A stretch of DNA of 61,443 nt from positions 1-61,443 of the forward strand of contig JBAROV010000230.1 of the NCBI GenBank assembly GCA_049642465.1, given 5' to 3'. How positions within the stretch are numbered: position 1 is the first letter of the stretch; each line of letters starts with the position of its first letter. The notes under the pieces are model-generated. The model did not search any database and was not told where the DNA came from. It was given only the letters and a program-made list of their open reading frames with translations. The stretch comes from CAWDPQ01 sp049642465 (GTDB lineage: Bacteria; Acidobacteriota; Vicinamibacteria; Vicinamibacterales; 2-12-FULL-66-21). The position numbers and the translations under genes were made by a program. Of the stretch, positions 41,037 through 50,341 are shown one piece after another.

Positions 41037-42584
41037 ATGGCTGACCATCCCAACTCCCGCATCGACCGCCGGCGCTTCATTCGCAGCACTGGCGTCACTC
41101 TGGCAACAGCGCTCGCTGCACCGAAGCTTCATACCCAATCGGATTCGCAAGCGACTGCCTCCCCGCAACCCTCGCTGATTCGTCAAGAGAACCAGCGAGA
41201 GGGTGCACGGGACTGGCAGCTGACGAGGATTCATATCGATAGTCAGTCCGGTTACCGGTCTCCGCGCATCGAGGGGTACTGTTCACATCAGTCGGTTCTC
41301 GTCGGCGACCGCCTCGACGTCATGGTGAGTACGCGGCCGGCTGCACGCTTTCAGATTGAGATCTTCCGTACGGGTTATTACGGCGCTCGCGGCGCGCGTC
41401 TGATGTCCGTGCTCGGCCCGTTCCAGGGGCGCGAGCAGCCCGATCCTCCTGTCGGAGAGAACCGTCTGCGGGAGTGCCGCTGGGAGGCGAGTGCGACAGT
41501 CTCAATCCCCGCGGATTGGCCGAGTGGCGTCTATCTTGGGCGATTGTCGACGCTCCCGCCCACACGCAGGGAACCCTATTGGCAGAGTTATGTCATTTTC
41601 ATTGTTCGCGACGACCGTCCAGCCGACATTCTGTTCCAGTGCAGCGACAACACCTGGCTCGCCTACAATCGCTGGCCCGACAGATTCTCACTCTACGACG
41701 ATGGGTCCGGTCGTGATTGGTCGTCGCCGCATGACGTAAGAGTCAGTTTCGACCGGCCGTACGGCAAGTACCGACAGATCTACGACAACCCGCAATCAGT
41801 CGGATCGGGAGAGTACCTCTGTTTCGAATTCCCGCTCGTCTATTGGCTCGAACAACATGGCTATGACGTCACCTACTGTTCCAACAGCGACATGCTGAGT
41901 CCGGAACGCGGTCGAAAGTGCAAGACATTTCTGAGCGTTGGACACGACGAATACTGGGACCTCCGGCAGTACGAGAGCGTGAAGTCCCTGATCGAAAACG
42001 GTGTGAATGCGCTGTTCCTCTCCGGGAACTCAATCTGTTGGGTGTCACCGTTTCTTGCCGCTCGGGACGGACGGCCAAATCGGATCATTTACCGCGCCGG
42101 CCCCTACGGTGGCGCTGCCAAGCAGCGACAAGGCCGCGTCGACGGCGGCTATCCGATGACGGGGCCAGACGAGGGGCTCCTGATGGGCGTGCGCAATGTT
42201 GACCCGGTCAACGGCGGTGGCGATTGGACCATCACCCGCCCCGACCACTGGATGTTCGACGGGACGGGGATCAAGCGAGGCGACTCGATTCCCGGATTGG
42301 TCGGCTGGGAGTATCACGGTAATCCGGCCGACATTCCCGGATTACAGGTGGTTGCCGAAGGCACGGCCTGGGTGGGCGGAACCAGGCCTCAGCAGTGGGC
42401 CGCATCGATTCACCCCGGACCGAAGAACAACTTTGTTTTCAATGCGGCGACGATTTTCTGGGCGCAAGGGATGAGCAATCCGCCCGGACACATGCTGCCC
42501 TGGTCGCACGGCAGCCGGCCGCATGGGGCGGACGAACGAGTCCAGCGCATCACAGAGAATTTGCTTCGCCGGTCGCTTGGCTGA
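41037..42584 (+). CDS. Tat-exported N,N-dimethylformamidase-beta-like protein
   Basis: 515 residues. Twin-arginine signal RRRFIRSTGVTLATALAAPK. The body reads GYRSPRIEGYCSHQSVLVGD, RLDVMVSTRPAARFQIEIFR and RTGYYGARGARL, a beta-sandwich, then a Rossmann-like part (LSVGHDEYWDLRQYESVKSL, GVNALFLSGNSICW) and TRPDHWMFDGTGIKRGDSIP, which resemble the large subunit of N,N-dimethylformamidase (DMFA2 domain). These exported homologues have no established substrate. Intact, with no small-subunit gene nearby. Confidence 0.8.
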   Translation: MADHPNSRIDRRRFIRSTGVTLATALAAPKLHTQSDSQATASPQPSLIRQENQREGARDWQLTRIHIDSQSGYRSPRIEGYCSHQSVLVGDRLDVMVSTRPAARFQIEIFRTGYYGARGARLMSVLGPFQGREQPDPPVGENRLRECRWEASATVSIPADWPSGVYLGRLSTLPPTRREPYWQSYVIFIVRDDRPADILFQCSDNTWLAYNRWPDRFSLYDDGSGRDWSSPHDVRVSFDRPYGKYRQIYDNPQSVGSGEYLCFEFPLVYWLEQHGYDVTYCSNSDMLSPERGRKCKTFLSVGHDEYWDLRQYESVKSLIENGVNALFLSGNSICWVSPFLAARDGRPNRIIYRAGPYGGAAKQRQGRVDGGYPMTGPDEGLLMGVRNVDPVNGGGDWTITRPDHWMFDGTGIKRGDSIPGLVGWEYHGNPADIPGLQVVAEGTAWVGGTRPQQWAASIHPGPKNNFVFNAATIFWAQGMSNPPGHMLPWSHGSRPHGADERVQRITENLLRRSLG

Positions 42585-42833
42585 CTCGGACGCAGGCTTG
42601 CGGACCTCTCCCTAAACCGCTCCGAACGTGCCTACCCCGGCGGCGCTGTCCAAACCTGGCCACCTGTGTTCCTTTCCTGGCCACCGCCATTCGCTTTCAC
42701 AAAAGTAAGTCGCTGATTCCGGCTGCGTTGCGAAGCACGAGACTCCGGCGCGGAGCTTGCTCGACCCCGCACGTCCGCACGTCCCGAAAGCGGTCCTCGG
42801 ACGCCGCAAACACACATCCTGATGGATGGACCT
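42585..42833. other. intergenic, 249 bp
   Basis: AAAAGTAAGTCGCTGATTCC, the start of a motif that I have seen upstream of genes in Acidobacteria, lies near 42700. It is not followed by a correctly spaced -24/-12 element. Nothing else recognised. Confidence 0.35.
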
Positions 42834-43064
42834 ATGACGATTCCCGAGAGCCGAATCGTGATGCTTCGCGCGCGGATCGAGAACGAATTCCGCGAGATGC
42901 CCGGATTGCGCCTGACCCGCTGGCAGGCGGCACGCCTGTGGTCGCTCGACGCGGCCGAATGCGAGGTCGTCCTGAAGCGCCTGGTCGCTGTGCGTGTGCT
43001 GCGTGAAACGGGCGATGGCTACATGGCTGGCCAGATTCCTGCCGCACAACCCGGTGGCTTTTAA
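42834..43064 (+). CDS. small winged-helix protein
   Basis: 76 residues from the ATG at 42834 (an ATG at 42822 would add four). Helix-turn-helix pattern: LRLTRWQAARLWSLDAAECE, VVLKRLVAVRVLRETGDGYM, with a hydrophobic core spacing of a winged helix and a short wing. Cytoplasmic; a DNA-binding role is plausible. No neighbouring target is obvious. Confidence 0.6.
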   Translation: MTIPESRIVMLRARIENEFREMPGLRLTRWQAARLWSLDAAECEVVLKRLVAVRVLRETGDGYMAGQIPAAQPGGF

Positions 43065-43147
43065 CAGGCGGTGAGCGCGGTAATATCCTCCTTCGGCAGG
43101 CCCCAGCTACTGGCGCCAGGAACGCGGGGCTTTGAGCCTTTTCTCAA

Positions 43148-43570
43148 ATGGAGATTCACGCCGCCGACCCGCGCGCGAGACGTACCGCGATCGCTCTACT
43201 CGTTGCCGGCCTGATCGTCGGGACGGCGTTGCTCCTCCTCTTCGATCGCGCGCGTCCAGAGATCGCGCGATGGATCCTGGCCGACAAGCAGCAGGTGGCC
43301 TTCCGTGCGCGCATTGTTTTAAGTGTCGTCGCCGTGATCGTCGTCGGCCCACTCGTTGGGTTCGCGGCGTATTTCTACCGCCTCGGCGCTGCAACTGTGC
43401 GCTCGGCGCGATTCCCGCCGCCTGGCACAGCGATGCTTCATGACACGCGCGTCATCGCCGGCGATGCGGCGCGCACACGGGGTCGGGTCCTTCAGGCGGT
43501 CAGTGTGATGCTGGTCGTTCTCGCTCTCGCGATTGCCGTGCTGCTCTGGACGCTCGCGTCGACTCGCTGA
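43148..43570 (+). CDS. three-helix membrane protein
   Basis: 140 residues with three membrane helices (AIALLVAGLIVGTALLLLFD, IVLSVVAVIVVGPLVGFAAY, AVSVMLVVLALAIAVLLWTL). The loop between helices 2 and 3 contains FPPPGTAMLHDTRVIAGDAA. No family recognised. Confidence 0.6.
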   Translation: MEIHAADPRARRTAIALLVAGLIVGTALLLLFDRARPEIARWILADKQQVAFRARIVLSVVAVIVVGPLVGFAAYFYRLGAATVRSARFPPPGTAMLHDTRVIAGDAARTRGRVLQAVSVMLVVLALAIAVLLWTLASTR

Positions 43571-43588
43571 ACATCATGCGGTGCCGTC

Positions 43589-43777
43589 TCACACGACGAC
43601 CCAGTTTTCCACCTTCGTGAGGTTGATCGCCAGGCAGCACTCGCCCGTTCGAGTACACACGTAATTCGTCGCGCCGAGCTTGTCGGTGCCGATTCGTCGT
43701 TGAATCTTCGTCTGCGGGTGGTTGCAGACCGGGCACTCGTGCAGATTGAGGCGAACCGGAGGCTTGGACTGTGACAT
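43589..43777 (-). CDS. small zinc-ribbon protein
   Basis: 62 residues: ECPVCNHPQTKIQRRIG, then YVCTRTGECCLAINLTKV. CxxC and a later C-x5-CC could bind one zinc. The short positively charged body suggests nucleic-acid contact. It converges on the three-helix membrane protein gene with 18 bp between. Confidence 0.6.
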   Translation of the reverse strand: MSQSKPPVRLNLHECPVCNHPQTKIQRRIGTDKLGATNYVCTRTGECCLAINLTKVENWVVV

Positions 43778-43957
43778 GCGTGAAGCATAGCGTCATTCGG
43801 CAGCTTCTGATGTCCTGTTTTGCACGGCGATCGATGAAAACACCAGTAAATCCAACGCCCCGCGAACGAGGAGCCCCCAGTCCCTCGTCTTGCAGCACGA
43901 TCGCGTGACGACTACACTGCCCGCGACGTTGTCACCCTCGGCAAGACCGGAGACACC

Positions 43958-45355
43958 ATGACACGCGCCGCACGTTCGCTGGTCTTTCTCGCCCTGGCTG
44001 CCTGCATCGCCACTCCCCGCGTCGATGCGCAGCCGAGGCGACCGAACATCCTGCTCATTGTCTCTGACGACATCGGCTATGCGGACTTTGGCGTGCACGG
44101 CAGCCGCGAGATCCCGACGCCGAACATCGACGCGCTCGCGCGCGAGGGCATTCGATTCACCGACGCGTACGTGAGTGGTCCGTACTGCAGCCCGACGCGA
44201 GCCGGACTCATGACCGGCCGCTATCAGCAGCGGTTCGGCCACGAGTTCAACATCGAACCGGGGCAAGAGCGATTAGGGCTGCCGTTGACGCAACGGACGC
44301 TGGCCGATCGTCTAAAGGCCGCCGGTTACACGACGGCGGCATTGGGGAAGTGGCATCTGGGCATGGCGCCGCAGTTTCACCCGATGCGGCGCGGCTTCGA
44401 CGAGTTTTTTGGATTCCTCGCCGGAGGCCACTCCTATTTCGATGTGGGAACCGGCGCGACCGCCGTGCTCGACGGAACCACGCCCGCCACACCCTTTGGC
44501 TACTTGACGGACGCGCTGGCTGCGCGTGCTGCGGCGTACATCGGGCGGCACGCAGCGGAACCCTTCTTCCTGTACGTTGCGTTCAACGCCGCGCATCTTC
44601 CGCCGCACGCCCCCGAAAAGTACCTTTCACGCTTTGCCAACATCCAGGACCAGCAGCGGCGAACCTATGCCGCCATGATCTCGGCAATGGACGATGGGGT
44701 GGGAACGATTCTGCGGGCGGTGCGGGATCACAAACTCGATCGCGATACGCTCGTCATTTTCTTCAACGACAACGGCGGTCCAACCATGGCATCCACGGCC
44801 GTCAACGGATCCAGCAACGCTCCGCTGCGGGGATCGAAGCGAACCACCTGGGAGGGCGGCATCCGCGTGCCCTTCATCGTCCGATGGCCAGGCCGGCTGC
44901 CGGCCGGACGCGTCGATCATCGCCCGATCATTCAGCTGGACGTCGCGCCGACTGCCCTTGCGGCCGCACGCGTCGAAACAGAGAAGCCCTCCGCATTCGA
45001 CGGCGTCAATCTGCTTCCGTTTGTGACCGGCTCAGCGCAAGGCTCTCCGCACGATGCGTTGTTCTGGCGACTCGGTGGAATGATGGCGATCCGCATGGGC
45101 GACTGGAAGCTCGTCAAATCGCGCGAGGGCCCGTTTGTGGATGTGGACCCCGGCGCGTTGACTGATTTGACCGGAGCCGAACTGTTCAACCTCGCCAACG
45201 ACGTCGGAGAGACGAAGAATCTGGCCTCCTCTCAGCCCGAACGAGTACGGGACTTGAGCAGTCGTTGGAGAAAGTGGAACGCCGAGCTGGCCGCGCCGGC
45301 ATGGGATCCTCCCGGCCGCGGACGGCAATCGGGTCGAGGCGTCGCCGCTCGCTGA
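43958..45355 (+). CDS. secreted sulfatase (formylglycine type)
   Basis: 465 residues. Signal peptide (SLVFLALAACIATPRVDA) then the arylsulfatase fold. Metal ligands in IVSDDIGYADFG (Asp37, Asp38), the sulfatase signature CSPTRAGLMTGRYQ with Cys77 to be converted to formylglycine, HLGMAPQFHPMRRGFDEFFG, and NDNGGPTMAS with LRGSKRTTWEGGIRVPFIVR completing the site. Removes sulfate from carbohydrates or aryl sulfates outside the cytoplasm. No sulfatase-modifying enzyme gene is in the window. Confidence 0.92.
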   Translation: MTRAARSLVFLALAACIATPRVDAQPRRPNILLIVSDDIGYADFGVHGSREIPTPNIDALAREGIRFTDAYVSGPYCSPTRAGLMTGRYQQRFGHEFNIEPGQERLGLPLTQRTLADRLKAAGYTTAALGKWHLGMAPQFHPMRRGFDEFFGFLAGGHSYFDVGTGATAVLDGTTPATPFGYLTDALAARAAAYIGRHAAEPFFLYVAFNAAHLPPHAPEKYLSRFANIQDQQRRTYAAMISAMDDGVGTILRAVRDHKLDRDTLVIFFNDNGGPTMASTAVNGSSNAPLRGSKRTTWEGGIRVPFIVRWPGRLPAGRVDHRPIIQLDVAPTALAAARVETEKPSAFDGVNLLPFVTGSAQGSPHDALFWRLGGMMAIRMGDWKLVKSREGPFVDVDPGALTDLTGAELFNLANDVGETKNLASSQPERVRDLSSRWRKWNAELAAPAWDPPGRGRQSGRGVAAR

Positions 45356-45455
45356 AATCGCTACTCCGCGCCAGGCGGTTCGGGGGGCCGTCCGATCGCG
45401 CGTGGACCTCCCCCCTTCTGGTAGTATTGCGCCGCTCCATCACAGGAGGGACGCC

Positions 45456-47087
45456 ATGAAGTGCTCGACGGTGCCCGCCTTCCTCGTCGCGGTACTGATG
45501 CTGGTCTCCGCACCAGGTGCCGCGATCGCCCAGGACTCTCGCAAGCTCAATCGCCGAGACATCGAAAAACTGATTGCGGAGGCCGATAAACTCGCCGCAT
45601 CCGGAAAGCCCGCAGACGCCCGGCAGCGGCTGATGCCGGTGCTCCAGCAGGATCCGACCAACGCGCCGTTAGCCCTCAAGCTGGCGCGCATCTGTGAGTC
45701 CCTGTCGGATTGGGAATGCGCCGGCACGGCCTACCAGCTGGCCGTCTCGAACCTCACGGGTCCGGAGAAGGCCGATGCGCACGCCGGTCTTGCCGCCATT
45801 CACCTGCGGCGTGGCCGATATCCCGATGCTGCCGAGAATGCTCGCGCGGCGATTGCGCTGAACCCCTCGATCGCACCCGCCCATCTCACGCTCGCGGCAA
45901 GCCTCGTACGTCAGGGTTCGGCTGATTCGCTGCCCGCGGCGCAAAAAGCCGTGGAAGTGGCGCCCACGAATACCGAGGCCCACATGGCGCTCGGGGAGGC
46001 GTTCGCCATTGCAGGAAAGCCGGCGGAAGCCGAGGCGTCGTTCCGCAAACTGCTGGAGTTGGCGGCCGACAACGCGGAGGCGCACGCGCGCATCGCGGAA
46101 CTGTTGTTGCGTAAGGGAGATTTCGACGGCGCCATCGCCTCTTCTGACACAGCACTGAAGTTGAACAAGGACCTGAATCGGCTTTACTCGGTTCGCGGCC
46201 GCGCCCATAGCGAGAAAGGGCACGAGGACCAGGCGTTCGAGGATCTGCAGCGCGCCGTTGCTGTCAGGCCTGACGATACGGCCGCACACTTCGTGCTCGG
46301 TCGCATGTATCAACGCCGCAAGAACTTCGATTTGGCGGCCAATCACTACAAGAGCGCCGCCACCGGTCAGGGGCAGGTCGATGAAGCCCACCTCGGGCTG
46401 GCGGACGTTCTCGTTGCCAAGCGGGATTTCGGCGCCGCGCGCGAGCACGTGGAGCGGGTCGCATCGGGTCTGCCCAACTCGGCTCGTGCGCAGTATCTGC
46501 TGGGCGTTCTGCGCGTGCAGCAGGGACAGTTCGATGCCGCCTTGAAGGCGCTCGAGCGGGCCGTGACGCTGGATCCGAAGCTGGGGATGGCGCACTATGA
46601 GTCCGGGCGCGTGTTGCGCGAGCACATGAAGGATCCGGCGCGCGCGGTCGCCAGTCTCGAGAAGGCCGCCGCGCTCGAGCCGGAGAATCCGGACGTGCTC
46701 TCCGAGTACGGCGTGGCGCTCTTCGAAGTGAAGCAGCCCGATCGGGCGCTCGAGATGCTGCAAAAGGCCGCAGCCACACCCGGCTTCAGCAGCCCCATGG
46801 GGCTCACCGTTCTCGGTCTGGTCCTGAAGGATCGGCAGCGCTTCGACGAAGCGCTCACCTACCTGTTGAAAGCGGTGGAACTGGCGCCGAAATGGTGGCT
46901 GCCGCACTGGGGCGCCGCCTGGTCGTATTTCGGACAGATCAAGAAGGGGTGTCCTTGTGGTGAAGCGGACAATCAGCGCGTGCAGAAGCTGAAAGCCCAT
47001 TTCGATGCGATGACGAGTCTCGACGGAAAGGATCCGGGCCTGCAGGCGCGAGTCGAAGCGTTGCTCAAGGGCCTGAAGATCAAGTAA
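45456..47087 (+). CDS. secreted tetratricopeptide-repeat protein
   Basis: 543 residues from the ATG at 45456 (GGAGG eight bases upstream). Signal peptide (VPAFLVAVLMLVSAPGAAIA), then about twelve TPR units of 34 residues (for example EKADAHAGLAAIHLRRGRYP, AEAHARIAELLLRKGDFDGA, GMAHYESGRVLREHMKDPAR), ending with VEALLKGLKIK. A scaffold in the periplasm or outer envelope; partner unknown. Confidence 0.85.
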   Translation: MKCSTVPAFLVAVLMLVSAPGAAIAQDSRKLNRRDIEKLIAEADKLAASGKPADARQRLMPVLQQDPTNAPLALKLARICESLSDWECAGTAYQLAVSNLTGPEKADAHAGLAAIHLRRGRYPDAAENARAAIALNPSIAPAHLTLAASLVRQGSADSLPAAQKAVEVAPTNTEAHMALGEAFAIAGKPAEAEASFRKLLELAADNAEAHARIAELLLRKGDFDGAIASSDTALKLNKDLNRLYSVRGRAHSEKGHEDQAFEDLQRAVAVRPDDTAAHFVLGRMYQRRKNFDLAANHYKSAATGQGQVDEAHLGLADVLVAKRDFGAAREHVERVASGLPNSARAQYLLGVLRVQQGQFDAALKALERAVTLDPKLGMAHYESGRVLREHMKDPARAVASLEKAAALEPENPDVLSEYGVALFEVKQPDRALEMLQKAAATPGFSSPMGLTVLGLVLKDRQRFDEALTYLLKAVELAPKWWLPHWGAAWSYFGQIKKGCPCGEADNQRVQKLKAHFDAMTSLDGKDPGLQARVEALLKGLKIK

Positions 47088-47092
47088 GCCGA

Positions 47093-47674
47093 TTACATCC
47101 AGCTATCGCGGTGGTTCAGCTCGCAATCCGGGCACAGGCCATGGCTGAACCGCGCATCGGTGTGTTCGTGCAAATACGCTTCAAGGGTGAGCCACGACTC
47201 GTTCACGTCCCGAACACGCCGACACCACGCGCACATTGGCAACAGACCACTCAGGACCGCCAGACCGACGAGATGGTCGCGTGTCAGCGCGGCTCTGGCG
47301 TTCACGCGGTCGGTGACGTCGATGCAACTGCCGATGTATCCGACGAAATGGCCGTTCGCGTCCGTCACGGGCGCCCCGCGGTCTAGCACCCAGCGGTATT
47401 CGCCGTCATGCCGGCGAAGCCGATACTCCATTTCGAATGGCTCCCGCCGGTCGAACGCTGCGCGGTACGTGCGAAGACACTGCTCCAGGTCTTCTGCCTG
47501 CACGCCGGCCGACCACCCGTCGCCAAGTTCCTCAGCCAACGAGCGGCCGGTGAAGGCCAGCCATCGGTCGTTGAAGTAGTCGCACTGCGCCTCGGTATTC
47601 GCCCGCCAGATCATGATGGGGGCCTGTTCAACCAGGATTCGATAATCAGCAGACGAGAGTGACGCTGCCAGCAT
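47093..47674 (-). CDS. single PAS-domain protein with C-terminal cysteine motif
   Basis: 193 residues from the ATG at 47674 (GAGGAACCT upstream), 43 bp from the divergent UspA start. PAS fold: ILVEQAPIMIWRANTEAQCD, YFNDRWLAFTGRSL, FEMEYRLRRHDGEYRWVLDR, GYIGSCIDVTDR. After it comes a C-terminal segment LPMCAWCRRVRDVNESWLTL with FSHGLCPDC: two CxxC motifs some 37 residues apart. There is no kinase or output domain, so it may sense through the PAS or the cysteines. Confidence 0.8.
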   Translation of the reverse strand: MLAASLSSADYRILVEQAPIMIWRANTEAQCDYFNDRWLAFTGRSLAEELGDGWSAGVQAEDLEQCLRTYRAAFDRREPFEMEYRLRRHDGEYRWVLDRGAPVTDANGHFVGYIGSCIDVTDRVNARAALTRDHLVGLAVLSGLLPMCAWCRRVRDVNESWLTLEAYLHEHTDARFSHGLCPDCELNHRDSWM

Positions 47675-47717
47675 AGGTTCCTCGGGAGACGCATCGGAAG
47701 TATAAAGGAACACCATC

Positions 47718-48629
47718 ATGATTGATCTCGAACGGGTCCTTTGTCCGGTGGATTTCTCGGAGTTCTCGCGGCGCGCCCTGGATCATGCGCTCGGCGTCGC
47801 GCGATGCTACGGCTCCACCGTCACGGTGTTGCATGTCGTGCCGTCCATGCCGGTCGTCACCCCTGTTCCCTACTATTTCGGGGCCGAGAAAACCCCGCCC
47901 ATGACACTCCCGCCGATCGACCGCGTCGAGGTTGCAGCCCATCTGGCGCGTTTTGTCGGGCAGGAAGACGTCCCCGGTGTCCACGTTGATCCGCTCGTCG
48001 GCGACTCATTGCACGTGTATAGCGAGATTCTCACGCAAGCGGACCGGCTCGACGCGGATCTCATTGTCATGGGAACTCACGGTCGATCCGGATTCGAAAG
48101 TCTGTTCCTTGGTTCGACGGCCGAGAAAGTGCTTCGAAAGTCCAGACGTCCGGTCATGACCGTGCCCCCGAAGGCGCCGGAGGTAACGGCACGCGGACGG
48201 GTTCCGTTCACACGCATTCTTTGCGCTGTCGATTTCTCGACGTGCTCGAACCTGGCGCTGGACTATGCAATGTCTCTGGCCAAGGCTGGAGGTGGTGCGC
48301 TCACGGTGCTCCACGTTGTCGAGTTCATCCCGCTCTACTACGACTTCACGCCGCCCGCGGTTGCGGACGTGACGGCGTGGAGCAAGGATGCGCAGCGCCA
48401 ACTGCACGGGATGGTGCCCGATGCAGTGCGTTCAGAATGCTCAGTCAAGGAGGTCGTGGCCACTGGAAAGCCGTATCGCGAGATCCTCTCGCTCGCCCAC
48501 GACGTGGATGCCGATGCGATCGTGCTCGGCATTCAGGGACGCAACGCGGCGGACCTGATGTTCTTCGGCTCGACAACGCATCACGTGGTTCGCGAAGCGC
48601 GCTGCGCCGTGCTGACGCTGCGCGAGTAG
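47718..48629 (+). CDS. tandem universal stress protein (UspA type)
   Basis: 303 residues made of two UspA domains (about 1-150 and 160-303). Both carry the ATP-binding G-x2-G-x9-G(S/T) motif: GTHGRSGFESLFLGST in the first and GIQGRNAADLMFFGST in the second, so both can bind nucleotide. N-terminal Asp positions (VDFSEFSRRALDHAL, VDFSTCSNLALDYAM) are also kept. Cytoplasmic stress survival protein, divergent from the PAS gene. Confidence 0.92.
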   Translation: MIDLERVLCPVDFSEFSRRALDHALGVARCYGSTVTVLHVVPSMPVVTPVPYYFGAEKTPPMTLPPIDRVEVAAHLARFVGQEDVPGVHVDPLVGDSLHVYSEILTQADRLDADLIVMGTHGRSGFESLFLGSTAEKVLRKSRRPVMTVPPKAPEVTARGRVPFTRILCAVDFSTCSNLALDYAMSLAKAGGGALTVLHVVEFIPLYYDFTPPAVADVTAWSKDAQRQLHGMVPDAVRSECSVKEVVATGKPYREILSLAHDVDADAIVLGIQGRNAADLMFFGSTTHHVVREARCAVLTLRE

Positions 48630-48722
48630 GCGCACTCGCAAAACTTCCGACTGCCGCGAATTTTCTCGCACATTTGCCGGCAAGTGGCTCGCCCCTGTCC
48701 CGATCCGGCGCCGGATCTCGAT

Positions 48723-48738
48723 CGGCACGAAAGCTGCT
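48723..48738 (+). promoter_or_regulatory. possible sigma-54 promoter
   Basis: CGGCAC, GAAAG, CTGCT. The invariant GG and GC are at the correct 10-bp spacing, with two deviations from TGGCAC-N5-TTGC. Initiation at about 48749 gives a leader of about 35 nt before the ATG at 48784. Confidence 0.4.
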
Positions 48739-48783
48739 GCCTATTCCGTCAGCCAATTCAGGACTCGACGAAGGGCCCACCAA

Positions 48784-49386
48784 ATGCGACCCGTCTTGCT
48801 CGCAGTGAGTTTGTGCTCGGTCTTGCTGCTGTCTGCAGCACAAGCGCAAACGCCCTTACCGCCTGGCACGTGGCCAATCGCCGACGCGCCACCGCAACTG
48901 CGTGAACCGATTTCACGCGCCGATCTCATCGTCGTGTCGCTCCAGGACACGTTGCGGCGCGAACTCACCTCTGCCCTCGAGAAGGGCGGACCCGCATTCG
49001 CCATACAGTCGTGTCATGTGGACGTCGTTGGAACCATTCAGCGTATCGAACGCGACAAGGGCATCCGCGCCGGCCGGACCAGCGACAGACTGCGGAATTC
49101 GGCGAATGCGCCCAAGCCATGGGCGGCCGCGCTCGTCCAAACGTATGCCGGCCGGCGGGCGCGTGAGGTGGACGGCTTTGTGGTCGATCTCGGCGTAGCT
49201 GTCGGCGTGCTCCGGCCGATTGCCGAGCAGCCGCTGTGCGCATCGTGCCACGGACCTGCCAAAGACATCGCGCCGCCGGTGAGGTCGGCCCTCAACAACC
49301 GGTATCCCCACGACCGGGCCGTGGGATTTGCGGACGGCGAAATCCGCGGCTGGTTCTGGGTCGAAGTGCCAAAGACGCTGCGCTGA
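48784..49386 (+). CDS. Tll0287-like periplasmic heme protein (DUF3365)
   Basis: 200 residues. Signal peptide (VLLAVSLCSVLLLSAAQA) then a PAS-like c-type heme domain. TLRRELTSALEKGGPAFAIQ, SCHVDVVGTIQRIE, GRTSDRLRNSANAPKPWA and PLCASCHG (heme site CASCH near 151) follow the Tll0287/DUF3365 pattern. Related domains sense redox or gas ligands, often fused to signalling parts; here it stands alone. It may have a sigma-54 promoter. Confidence 0.82.
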   Translation: MRPVLLAVSLCSVLLLSAAQAQTPLPPGTWPIADAPPQLREPISRADLIVVSLQDTLRRELTSALEKGGPAFAIQSCHVDVVGTIQRIERDKGIRAGRTSDRLRNSANAPKPWAAALVQTYAGRRAREVDGFVVDLGVAVGVLRPIAEQPLCASCHGPAKDIAPPVRSALNNRYPHDRAVGFADGEIRGWFWVEVPKTLR

Positions 49387-49435
49387 CGCCACACCGTTTA
49401 TGGAGGCTTTCGAAGTATCGGCCGGCGGAATTCCA

Positions 49436-50185
49436 ATGAGCGAACGCGCAGAAGACCGGGTCCTTCTCGAAGGGCCACACTCGCGCGCCCGCGAGTTCCT
49501 GCTGGTGCTGCGTGCCATTCGGGATTTCATCAGCGGATTCCGAGCGCTGCACTTCGTAGGTCCCTGCGTCACGGTCTTCGGATCGGCCCGTTACGCGAAG
49601 TCGCACCCGTATTACCCGCTCGCCCGCGAACTCGGGGCGGCACTCGCCCGCTTGGGTTTCACGGTCATGACAGGCGGCGGTCCGGGCCTCATGGAAGCGG
49701 CAAACCGCGGGGCCCGCGAGGCGGGCGGCTTGTCTGTCGGGTGCAATATCGAACTGCCGATCGAACAGAAGCCCAACCCTTATCTCGATCGCACGGTCAT
49801 GTGCCGGTACTTCTTCGTTCGCAAGGTTCTCTTGTTCAAGTATTCCTACGCCTTCGTCGCGCTACCGGGAGGGCTTGGTACGCTCGACGAGTTATCCGAG
49901 GCACTCACGCTCATTCAGACTGGCAAGATCCGGAACTTCCCCATCGTGCTGTTCGGGTCGAAGTACTGGCGGCCGTTCAGAGATATGCTCTCCGCGATGG
50001 CAGCGGAGGGCACCATTGGTTTGGACGATCTGCGCCTCATGCTCGTGACCGACGACATCGATGAAGCGACCGCCCACATTCGGCGCTACGCAATTGACGC
50101 ATTCGGTCTCCGACGCCGTGTCTACAAGCCGTCGCCCCTGCTCGGCGAGAGCGCGACGCTCAAAGGCATCATCGCAGCGCCGTAG
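49436..50185 (+). CDS. LOG-family protein (TIGR00730-type Rossmann fold)
   Basis: 249 residues from the ATG at 49436 (a second ATG at 49400 would add 12). The family motifs are GGGPGLMEAANRGAREAGG and PGGLGTLDELSEALTLIQTG. In plants and some bacteria LOG proteins release cytokinin from cytokinin ribotides; others are nucleotide 5'-monophosphate nucleosidases. With C-terminal extension and the FVRKVLLFKYSYAFVALPGG region it fits the larger bacterial type. Cytoplasmic. Confidence 0.88.
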   Translation: MSERAEDRVLLEGPHSRAREFLLVLRAIRDFISGFRALHFVGPCVTVFGSARYAKSHPYYPLARELGAALARLGFTVMTGGGPGLMEAANRGAREAGGLSVGCNIELPIEQKPNPYLDRTVMCRYFFVRKVLLFKYSYAFVALPGGLGTLDELSEALTLIQTGKIRNFPIVLFGSKYWRPFRDMLSAMAAEGTIGLDDLRLMLVTDDIDEATAHIRRYAIDAFGLRRRVYKPSPLLGESATLKGIIAAP

Positions 50186-50341
50186 CCGTACTTCTTGAGT
50201 ATCGGCGCACTACCGTGTAATGGCTCGCCTTGGAGTCATCAAACGTCAGCACGACCAGTCTGTCGGGGATGGGTTGAACGCTCTGAGCGCGGGGCGCAGC
50301 CAGCCCCGCCAGGGTCCGAATCCTATGCTACCCTCCTGCGC

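Noticed and set aside
42690..42725. Sigma-54 type element near AAGTAAGTCGCTGATTCC
   Set aside because: The GG and GC that follow are not 10 bp apart.
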